Part shown: positions 1-5,112 of the stretch, in pieces | Numbering within the stretch: position 1 is the first letter of the stretch | Layout: each line of letters opens with the position of its first letter | Source: JADKCL01 sp046050405 | GTDB taxonomy: Bacteria; Bacteroidota; Bacteroidia; J057; JADKCL01 | Reading direction: 5' to 3' | Assembly: GCA_046050405.1 (NCBI GenBank) | Contig: JBJOPY010000246.1 | Coordinates: forward strand, 1-6,339 | DNA: 6,339 bases | Notes under the pieces: model-generated | Told to the model about the DNA's origin: nothing | The model's input: the letters and a program-made list of their open reading frames with translations, nothing else | Databases searched by the model: none | Made by a program: the position numbers and the translations under genes

Positions 1-144
1 ATCCACCTGGCCAGGAGGCGGGATTCCCCCGGCAGGCAAACCGTAATCCTGGACCTCAGGGGACTGGTCCCTGCGGGGAATTACCTTCTCTGCATTTCCC
101 AAGGGCAAAAATCCCAATGTCAAACCATCCTCATCACCCCATGA
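1..144 (+). CDS. C-terminal end of a probable T9SS-secreted protein (5' truncated)
   Basis: Frame 1 is open from the first base to a TGA at 142-144 and gives the last 47 residues of a protein that begins outside the window. The end reads as hydrophobic strand, then DLRGLVPAGNYLLCISQG, then a polar turn and a final strand ending TILITP. This resembles the last beta-strands of the T9SS type A sorting domain, whose usual pattern is 'dLsgLpaGiYllri...g.....kkvvv'. By family knowledge such a tail directs export across the outer membrane by the type IX system, after which it is removed. Nothing can be said about the function of the main body. The stop codon overlaps the next start (ATGA), so the two genes are probably co-transcribed and translationally coupled. 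The alternative, a chance open frame, is less likely given the motif and the overlap. Confidence 0.62.
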   Translation: MHLARRRDSPGRQTVILDLRGLVPAGNYLLCISQGQKSQCQTILITP

Positions 145-1016
145 AATCGAATGCACTCCTTTTCGGGCTCTTCTTGTCCCTGTTTGCCGCCTCGGTGGTC
201 GGCAAGGAGGCCTGGCTGCCCAAGAGCGCGGGGCCGCCTGCCTGTTTCGCCGGGGAACCACCCCGCAGCAGCTCCTGCCACGGCAGCGGCTGCCATGCGG
301 ATTATGCCCTGAACAGTGGCGCCGCCACCCTGCTCCTCCATTTGGACGGGGCGGAGGACGGCTATGCCCCGGGGCAGCTGTACAAGCTCAGGGTTTCCCT
401 CACCCGGCCCGGCCTTCAGCGCGGGGGATTCCAATTCATCGCCTTGCAAGACAGCAAGGACACCCTCAGCCCCGGGACGTTCACCCTGACCGATGCCCTG
501 CGGACGCAGCGGATCGACCGCAGCGTCCAGCATGCCGACACGGGTTGCGGCGTCTTCAGCAAGGTTTGGATCGAGCATACCGAATACGGCATTGACGATC
601 CCGTCCGGGACACCCTCAGCTGGCAATTTGACTGGGTGGCACCGGCCAGCGATGCCGGCAGCATCACCTTCTATGTGGCCGCAGTGGAGGCCAATCTGGA
701 CCTGGATCCGACGGGCGACCATGTTTACAGCTTTTCCAGGGCCATCTCCTCCCTTCCGACCTGGACGGCTCCGCCCCACCTCCAGGAGCCGGTCCTGCGG
801 TTCCCGAACCCCGTCTCGGACCAGCTGGCGATCGGGATGGACGGCCTGCCGGCATACCCCGCCGGTCGGTTCACCGTCCATGACCTGGCCGGGAGAAGGT
901 TGCTGGAAGGCTCAGTGGGCCAGCCCCTTGGGGTGGCCAGCCTCCCGTCGGGGATCTACCTCGCCCGGGTTGACCTGGGCGGGCGAACCTGGACCAGGAA
1001 GTTCGTCAAGGAGTAA
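141..1016 (+). CDS. Secreted choice-of-anchor-V / Reeler-like protein with T9SS type A sorting domain
   Basis: This 291-residue protein starts at ATG 141. That start gives a normal signal peptide (MKS, then a hydrophobic run of about residues 5-20) and an ATGA overlap with the upstream stop. An ATG at 117 is in frame but would put a His-rich stretch before the signal. After the signal comes a Cys-containing segment with C35 and CHGSGCH at residues 46-52. A beta-rich domain of roughly residues 53-210 follows, with YAPGQLYKLRVSL, GGFQFIAL and a late FYVAAVEAN strand. This order matches the choice-of-anchor-V domain of surface proteins, related to Reeler domains, which usually carries CxxCH near its start. 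Here the spacing is CX4CH. Residues about 221-291 (FPNPVSD to the end, with LPSGIYLARV) form a T9SS type A sorting domain. It is probably exported by Sec and then T9SS, and its function is unknown. A fourth Cys, C136, could pair with another Cys. Confidence 0.85.
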   Translation: MKSNALLFGLFLSLFAASVVGKEAWLPKSAGPPACFAGEPPRSSSCHGSGCHADYALNSGAATLLLHLDGAEDGYAPGQLYKLRVSLTRPGLQRGGFQFIALQDSKDTLSPGTFTLTDALRTQRIDRSVQHADTGCGVFSKVWIEHTEYGIDDPVRDTLSWQFDWVAPASDAGSITFYVAAVEANLDLDPTGDHVYSFSRAISSLPTWTAPPHLQEPVLRFPNPVSDQLAIGMDGLPAYPAGRFTVHDLAGRRLLEGSVGQPLGVASLPSGIYLARVDLGGRTWTRKFVKE

Positions 1017-1056
1017 GCCACATCGGATTGCCGGGCGGATTCCTCCATCCAAGGCA

Positions 1057-1097
1057 TTCCCACTTCTGTGCTTTCCCCCTTACCTTTGCCCAGGTAA
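1057..1097 (+). promoter_or_regulatory. Possible Bacteroidota-type promoter overlapping an inverted repeat
   Basis: Bases 1081-1088 read TACCTTTG, an exact match to the Bacteroidota -7 consensus TAnnTTTG. The -33 element is weak: TTC at 1057-1059 lies at about the right distance where TTG would be expected. The -7 element is overlapped by a perfect inverted repeat, TTACCT at 1080-1085 and AGGTAA at 1092-1097, with a 6-base spacer. That arrangement would suit an operator. The predicted transcript would have a leader of only about 10 bases before the lipoprotein start at 1105, so this may instead be chance within an operon. Confidence 0.35.
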
Positions 1098-1104
1098 AGA
1101 TCAG

Positions 1105-2151
1105 ATGATGCGAAACCGGATGTTGTTCCTCCTCCTCGTCGTCCAAATCCTCCTCGTGGGGGGATGCACCACCGACTTCGAGGTCTATGCCCCTGACAAG
1201 GAGATCCGGTCCGTCTACTGTGTGCTGAATCCAAGGGACACGGTGCAGTACGTGCGCATCGCCAAGGCATTTCAAGTCAAGGGCGACGCCGTGCAGTATG
1301 CGGGAGCAAACGACTTCTCCGTCAAGGGGCTGCGTGTCCAGCTGAAAATGGGCAGCAAGACCTGGACAGCACGCGAGGTGCCCAATGTGCCCAAGGATTC
1401 GGGTGCATTCCTACCCCTCCACACGGTCTATGCGTTTTCCACCCGGGGCAGCGACTCCCTGCCTTATGACCGGCAGTACACCCTCGAGATCGGCACGCCC
1501 GATGCGCCCGGATACGTCACCGGCACGACCAACCTCCCGCCCGTTCCCAAGGTTCGGGGCGACCTGAACAGCACCTCCGGGGCGGGGAACACGATCTGCC
1601 TCCCGAGGCTTGCACTGGAACGCAGGTTTGCCTTTGTCTGGAAAGCCCTCGCTGCCAGCATCAGCTATGAGGTGCGCGTCGGGTTGAACTTCGAAGCCAA
1701 TGGCATCTCAGACAGCACCCTATGGGGCCCCTCAGAGCTTCTATCCAGCGAACGCAAGTGCAACGCCCAGGAATGCAGCTTCATCTTTGAGGCGAAGCAG
1801 CTCCTCGGCAAGTTCGCGACGGCCATGCCGCTGCTTCCGCAGACCAGTTACACTTACGATACCCGGGACTCCTGCGCTCCCGCGAACCTGCACAGCATCA
1901 TGCCCAGGAGCCTGTGGTTCGAGGTCACAGCCGTCGATCAATACCTGAGCAATTACATGACCGTCAATGATCCATCGACGGTGGACCTGAACGGCACGAA
2001 ACCCGAATACACCAACCTGACCGGGAATCTGGACGTGATCGGCATCTTCGGATCCTACCATACCGACCGCCGCTATGCGATCCTGCAGGCCTGCTCCGCC
2101 TACCTCCTCGGGCTCAATGGCGTTTCCCGTCCCGTCAACTGCAGCTGGTGA
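1105..2151 (+). CDS. Cysteine-rich outer-membrane-type lipoprotein of uncertain family (DUF4249-like at best)
   Basis: This is a 348-residue lipoprotein. The start is set by a classic type II signal peptide: MMRNR, a hydrophobic run at residues 6-18, then the lipobox LVGGC with the lipidated Cys at 21. The next ATG, at 1108, is equally possible. The open frame extends back to 493, but that part overlaps the previous gene in another frame and is not real. The mature part begins CTTDFEVYAPDKEIRSVYCV, followed by PRDTVQYVRIAKAF. Late in the protein come WFEVTAVDQYLSNYMTVNDP and EYTNLTGNLDVIGIFGSYH. From memory, these resemble Bacteroidota lipoproteins often labelled hypothetical or DUF4249-like ('vyglLd..dt.qyirI.kaF' and 'peYTNi..G.GiF'), but I cannot confirm the family. 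Seven further Cys (39, 165, 219, 224, 257, 330, 346) suggest disulfides outside the cytoplasm. It lies 88 bases after the T9SS cargo gene, on the same strand. Its function is unknown. Confidence 0.8.
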   Translation: MMRNRMLFLLLVVQILLVGGCTTDFEVYAPDKEIRSVYCVLNPRDTVQYVRIAKAFQVKGDAVQYAGANDFSVKGLRVQLKMGSKTWTAREVPNVPKDSGAFLPLHTVYAFSTRGSDSLPYDRQYTLEIGTPDAPGYVTGTTNLPPVPKVRGDLNSTSGAGNTICLPRLALERRFAFVWKALAASISYEVRVGLNFEANGISDSTLWGPSELLSSERKCNAQECSFIFEAKQLLGKFATAMPLLPQTSYTYDTRDSCAPANLHSIMPRSLWFEVTAVDQYLSNYMTVNDPSTVDLNGTKPEYTNLTGNLDVIGIFGSYHTDRRYAILQACSAYLLGLNGVSRPVNCSW

Positions 2152-2191
2152 CAGTGCCGCCCCAGGAGGGCGGCCATTGACCTGTGTTTTT
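2152..2191 (+). terminator. Probable intrinsic terminator after the lipoprotein gene
   Basis: GCCGCCC at 2156-2162 pairs perfectly with GGGCGGC at 2168-2174 across a 5-base loop. The stem can be extended by CAGT (2152-2155) with ATTG (2176-2179) if C2175 is bulged and one G-T pair is allowed. A run of five T lies at 2187-2191. The T-run is about 7 bases from the extended stem, farther than ideal, so efficiency is uncertain. Its position immediately after the stop at 2149-2151 supports the call. Confidence 0.5.
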
Positions 2192-2447
2192 CTGACCGTT
2201 CACGGGTGGGATGTCCCAATGTATCCATGCTGACTCAAGGGGTTGGGCGGTCAAAACCTTCTTGTGAAGGCTTTCACCCATCGATGGAGGTCGTTGCCAG
2301 CGGTACGCGATCCCTGTCCAGCCAAACCCGGAGGCAGGGGGAAGAAGTCGCTCTCCCCTGGATTCCCTATGACCACCAGCAACCGTGCAATCCCGTACCC
2401 GGAACCCGTCAGGTTTGCGGGTGGAAGACCGCTGAAATCCTGTCATC

Positions 2448-2464
2448 GCTGCCATTTTGGCAGC
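2448..2464. repeat. Perfect 7-bp inverted repeat upstream of hsp20
   Basis: GCTGCCA at 2448-2454 and TGGCAGC at 2458-2464 are exact reverse complements around a TTT loop. No T-run follows, so it does not look like a terminator. It lies about 100 bases before the hsp20 start and could be an operator or an RNA hairpin. Its symmetry is directly visible; its role is inference. Confidence 0.45.
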
Positions 2465-2508
2465 TTGCAACGGCATGCCGCGCGGGATTTTCGGTCAAAT
2501 GGGCGCAT

Positions 2509-2544
2509 CTGCCTGGATGGCACCATCCTTGTGATTCAAGGCAG
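2509..2544 (+). promoter_or_regulatory. Nested, mutually exclusive inverted repeats in the hsp20 leader
   Basis: Three perfect pairings overlap here: CTGCCT (2509-2514) with AGGCAG (2539-2544), GGATGG (2515-2520) with CCATCC (2523-2528), and CCTTG (2527-2531) with CAAGG (2537-2541). As RNA the second needs its inner pairs opened to form a loop. The outer and third pairings cannot coexist fully because both use 2539-2541. The set lies 21 bases before the hsp20 start. Small heat-shock genes in other phyla often carry RNA thermometers, so a temperature-responsive leader is conceivable. However, no Shine-Dalgarno is seen to be masked and the start codon itself lies outside the stems. Confidence 0.3.
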
Positions 2545-2565
2545 GAAAATCTGATCGAAAATAAA

Positions 2566-3012
2566 ATGGCAGAGCAGCAAAATCACCAGAAGGAATTCTT
2601 TAGCGAGGTCAAGAATGAATTCAAGGAAATCGGAGCCAAAGTGACCAAGATATTCGATGACATGGTGCGCGGGAAAGAGGGTGCCAGGAGCTATGTCCCG
2701 GCAACGGATGTCTGGGAGACAAAGGAGGCACTGGTCTATGAACTCGACCTGCCGGGATGCGCCAAAAGCGACTTCAGCGTCCAGCTGCGCGACAACTGCC
2801 TGGTGATCAAGGGGCTTCGCAACCGCTCCACCGAAGCCAACGTGAGCTACCTGCAGCGTGAGCGGGGATTCGGGGAATTCGAGCGGATCTTCCCGATTCC
2901 GGCAAACATCGTCCAGAGCGGCATCAAGGCGAAGTATGAGAATGGCGTGCTCCGCTTGACACTGGCCAAGGAGGCAGTGGAAATCGAGCCCACACAGGTG
3001 GTGGTCGAATAA
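2566..3012 (+). CDS. Small heat-shock protein, Hsp20/alpha-crystallin family
   Basis: This 148-residue cytoplasmic holdase binds unfolding proteins without ATP and passes them to DnaK for refolding. ATG 2566 is chosen because it follows an A-rich leader typical of Bacteroidota starts and gives a normal family length. Residues 1-40 form a charged, probably helical arm (KEFFSEVKNEFKEIGAKV). The alpha-crystallin domain spans about residues 44-135. It opens with VPATDVWETKEALVYELDLPG (44-64), has LVIKG at 79-83 and GEFERIFPIP at 103-112, and ends in the signature AKYENGVLRLTLAK (122-135). The short tail holds VEI (138-140), a candidate for the I/V-x-I/V motif that docks subunits into oligomers. 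Two Cys (65 and 78) are uncommon in the family, and C65 sits where PGV or PGF is usual. dnaK follows on the same strand after 85 bases, which fits a shared stress role. Confidence 0.93.
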   Translation: MAEQQNHQKEFFSEVKNEFKEIGAKVTKIFDDMVRGKEGARSYVPATDVWETKEALVYELDLPGCAKSDFSVQLRDNCLVIKGLRNRSTEANVSYLQRERGFGEFERIFPIPANIVQSGIKAKYENGVLRLTLAKEAVEIEPTQVVVE

Positions 3013-3097
3013 CGTCCCAATCACCTTTTATATATGGGAACTGACATTGAACTTAGATAGAAATAAAAGATAACCTCTTGAGACAACAACATTAAAA
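3013..3097 (+). promoter_or_regulatory. AT-rich spacer before dnaK, possible promoter
   Basis: The 85-base gap between hsp20 and dnaK is strikingly AT-rich compared with the GC-rich genes on both sides. TATATATG at 3029-3036 differs from the Bacteroidota -7 consensus TAnnTTTG at one position, but no TTG sits at the -33 distance. A second pairing, TTG at 3047-3049 with TAACCTCT at 3071-3078, is a weaker fit. No CIRCE inverted repeat and no terminator hairpin is seen, so dnaK may be transcribed both from its own promoter and by read-through from hsp20. The bases just before ATG 3098 are A-rich. Confidence 0.35.
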
Positions 3098-4993
3098 ATG
3101 GGAAAAATAATCGGAATTGACCTTGGCACGACAAACTCAGTCGTAGCAGTCATGGAAGGAAACGAGCCTACCGTGATCATCAACTCGGAAGGCAAGCGCA
3201 CCACCCCCTCCGTGGTGGGATTCTCGAAGGAAGGCGAACGCATCGTCGGCGAGCAAGCCAAGCGCCAGGCATTGGCGAACCCCCGCAACACGATCCGCTC
3301 CATCAAGCGCTTCATGGGGCGTCGCTTCAGCGAGGTCACCGGAGACACCAAGGAGGTCTCCTATGAAATGACCCGTGGAAACAATGACATGGCCGTCGTC
3401 AAGATCGACGACCGCACCTTCACCCCGCAGGAAATCTCCGCGATGGTGCTGCAGAAATTGAAGAAGTCCGCAGAAGACTACCTCGGCCACGAAGTCACGG
3501 AGGCCGTCATCACCGTGCCGGCCTACTTCAACGACGCCCAGCGGAACGCCACCAAGGAGGCAGGCGAGATCGCAGGCCTGAGGGTGCAGCGCATCATCAA
3601 CGAGCCGACAGCGGCAGCCCTCGCCTACGGCCTCGACAAGCAGAACAGGAGCATGAAAATCGCCGTGTTCGACCTCGGCGGGGGAACCTTTGACATCTCG
3701 ATCCTGGAACTCGGCGACGGCGTGTTCGAAGTGCTCAGCACCAACGGTGACACCCGCTTGGGCGGGGACGACTTCGACCAGAAAATCATCGACTGGATGG
3801 CCGAGGAATTCAAGCGCACGGACGGCGTGGACCTGCGCAAGGATCCGAAAACCCTGCAGCGCCTGAAGGAGGCAGCCGAGAACGCCAAGATCGAGCTCAG
3901 CAACGGAACCCAGACACAGATCAGCCTGCCTTACATCCACATGGATGCAAGCGGTGCCAAGAACCTCGACCTGACCCTGACCCGGGCCAAGTTCGAGATG
4001 ATCTGCGACAGCCTCTTCACCCGCGCCATCGAGCCCTGCAAGAAGGCCGTGGCAGACGCCAAGATCGCCCTCACGGACATCCATGAGATCATCCTGGTCG
4101 GTGGCTCCACCCGGATCCCCAAGGTGCAGCAGATCGTGAAGGACTTCTTCGGCAAGGAACCCAACCGCTCCGTGAACCCGGACGAGGTGGTGGCAGTGGG
4201 AGCGGCCATCCAGGGCGGCGTACTCTCAGGGGACGTGCAGGGCATCCTGCTCCTCGACGTGACCCCGCTCTCCCTGGGCATCGAGATCCAGGGCGGCATC
4301 TGCCACAAGCTCATCGAAGCCAATACCACCATCCCGGCCCGGAAGTCGGAAGTGTTTTCCACGGCGGCGGACAACCAGCCCAGCGTGGAGATCCACATCC
4401 TCCAAGGGGAGCGCCCGATGGCAGCCGACAACCGCACCCTCGGCAAGTTCCACCTGGACAGCATCCCGCCTGCACCGCGCGGGGTCCCGCAAATCGAGGT
4501 GACCTTTGACATCGATGCGAACGGCATCCTGAATGTCACGGCCAAGGACAAGGGCACCGGCAAGGAGCAGCGGATCCGCATCGAGGCCAGCACAGGCCTG
4601 AACGATGCCGAGATCGAAAAGATGAAGCAGGAGGCCAAGCTCCATGAGGCTGCGGACAAGTCACGGAAGGAACAGGCCGAGAAGCTGAACCATGCCGACT
4701 CCCTGATCTTCCAGACGGAGAAGACCATGAAGGAGCATGGGGACAAGCTCCCTGCGGAGAAGAAGCAACCGATCGAGGCTGCCTTGGCAGACCTGAAGCG
4801 TGCCCACGAAGCCAAGGATTTGACCGGGATCGAATCGGCCACCCAGGCCTTGAATGCGGCAATGGGCAGCATCTACCAGGATTTGCAGAACGCACAAGCG
4901 GCAGGGCAAGCCGGCCCGAACGGTGCCGGAGGCCATGATGCCCAGGAGAGTCCCATCAAGGATGTGGACTTCGAAGAAGTCGAAGGAAAATAA
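3098..4993 (+). CDS. dnaK: Molecular chaperone DnaK (Hsp70)
   Basis: This is a complete 631-residue cytoplasmic Hsp70, the usual DnaK length. It uses ATP cycles with DnaJ and GrpE to fold new and stress-damaged proteins. The ATPase domain (about 1-382) shows the phosphate-1 motif IGIDLGTTNS from residue 5, NEPTAAALAYG with E169, the phosphate-2 motif DLGGGTFD at 192-199 (T197 matches the E. coli autophosphorylated Thr), and the adenosine motif ILVGGSTRIPKVQ from residue 332. The interdomain linker LLLDVTP ends at about 390. A beta substrate-binding domain follows to about 505, then a helical lid, then a Gly/Ala-rich disordered tail (AGQAGPNGAGG) closing with DVDFEEVEGK. The family's usual ending is DVDFEEVK or similar, so the last residues vary slightly. 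ATG 3098 gives the standard N-terminus. dnaJ and grpE are not in the window. No frameshift or missing motif is seen. Confidence 0.99.
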   Translation: MGKIIGIDLGTTNSVVAVMEGNEPTVIINSEGKRTTPSVVGFSKEGERIVGEQAKRQALANPRNTIRSIKRFMGRRFSEVTGDTKEVSYEMTRGNNDMAVVKIDDRTFTPQEISAMVLQKLKKSAEDYLGHEVTEAVITVPAYFNDAQRNATKEAGEIAGLRVQRIINEPTAAALAYGLDKQNRSMKIAVFDLGGGTFDISILELGDGVFEVLSTNGDTRLGGDDFDQKIIDWMAEEFKRTDGVDLRKDPKTLQRLKEAAENAKIELSNGTQTQISLPYIHMDASGAKNLDLTLTRAKFEMICDSLFTRAIEPCKKAVADAKIALTDIHEIILVGGSTRIPKVQQIVKDFFGKEPNRSVNPDEVVAVGAAIQGGVLSGDVQGILLLDVTPLSLGIEIQGGICHKLIEANTTIPARKSEVFSTAADNQPSVEIHILQGERPMAADNRTLGKFHLDSIPPAPRGVPQIEVTFDIDANGILNVTAKDKGTGKEQRIRIEASTGLNDAEIEKMKQEAKLHEAADKSRKEQAEKLNHADSLIFQTEKTMKEHGDKLPAEKKQPIEAALADLKRAHEAKDLTGIESATQALNAAMGSIYQDLQNAQAAGQAGPNGAGGHDAQESPIKDVDFEEVEGK

Positions 4994-5015
4994 CTCCCGG
5001 AACTGAACCTCAATG

Positions 5016-5053
5016 CAGAAGCGTCCATCATTCGGTGGATGCTTCTGGCTTTT
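5016..5053 (+). terminator. Intrinsic terminator of dnaK
   Basis: CAGAAGC at 5016-5022 pairs with GCTTCTG at 5041-5047, and TCCA at 5024-5027 pairs with TGGA at 5036-5039. A G-T pair at 5023/5040 joins them into a 12-bp stem with an 8-base loop. TTTT at 5050-5053 follows within two bases of the stem. It starts 23 bases after the dnaK stop, between convergent genes. There is no T-run on the other strand next to this stem, so it mainly serves the + strand. Confidence 0.8.
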
Positions 5054-5085
5054 CCGGGGGTGGGCATTGCGGCCCCCCCCTCCGG
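5054..5085 (-). terminator. GC-rich hairpin after mtaB, possible - strand terminator
   Basis: CCGGGGG (5054-5060) plus GGG (5062-5064) can pair with CCC (5076-5078) plus CCTCCGG (5079-5085), leaving T5061 bulged and one G-T pair. It lies 27 bases past the mtaB stop on the - strand. The - strand sequence beyond the stem is AAAA rather than TTTT, so a classic intrinsic terminator is not supported. It may stall polymerase or protect a 3' end. It contains an eight-C run at 5073-5080. Confidence 0.3.
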
Positions 5086-5112
5086 GGAGCACGGGAGACC
5101 CTTCCGGGGATC

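Larger units (their letters stand above)
2192..2565. other. Intergenic region before hsp20, no credible gene, several inverted repeats
   Basis: I find no convincing gene on either strand. The hsp20 frame is open back to ATG 2206, but those extra 120 residues are compositionally odd (many Trp, Cys, Pro and His) and match no Hsp20 N-terminus. The region contains perfect inverted repeats: ACCCG/CGGGT at 2404-2408 and 2418-2422, a 7-base stem at 2448-2464, the palindrome CGGCATGCCG at 2471-2480, and a nested set at 2509-2544. No CIRCE operator and no clean TAnnTTTG promoter element is visible; the closest is CAGGTTTG at 2410-2417. It could hold the hsp20 promoter and a long leader, or a small RNA. 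Confidence 0.6.

Noticed and set aside
120..881. Open frame of 253 codons on the - strand
   Set aside because: It lies opposite the choice-of-anchor-V gene, which has a signal peptide, a domain and a T9SS tail. The antisense product is Gly/Arg/Pro-rich and low in complexity, as expected of a shadow in GC-rich DNA.
493..1104. Upstream extension of the lipoprotein gene to ATG 493
   Set aside because: The added 204 residues are Arg/Ser/Pro/Trp-rich and overlap the preceding gene in another frame. The true start at 1105 gives a textbook lipoprotein signal and lipobox.
2471..2480. CGGCATGCCG palindrome as a restriction or recombination site
   Set aside because: A 10-base palindrome in GC-rich DNA is easily chance, and no attachment-site duplication, integrase or mobile element is nearby.
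2206..2565. N-terminal extension of Hsp20, or a separate small gene in the intergenic region
   Set aside because: The 120 residues lack any family resemblance and are rich in Trp, Cys and Pro. The A-rich leader before ATG 2566 and the usual Hsp20 length favour the shorter form. The other frames here (2243-2554 on +, 2135-2476 on -) look equally unlike protein.
3931..4872. Long open frame of 313 codons on the - strand inside dnaK
   Set aside because: Long antisense frames opposite dnaK are a well-known artefact of its codon bias. The product is Ser/Arg-rich with no recognisable domain, and the sense gene is beyond doubt. The same applies to the - strand frame at 3137-4084.
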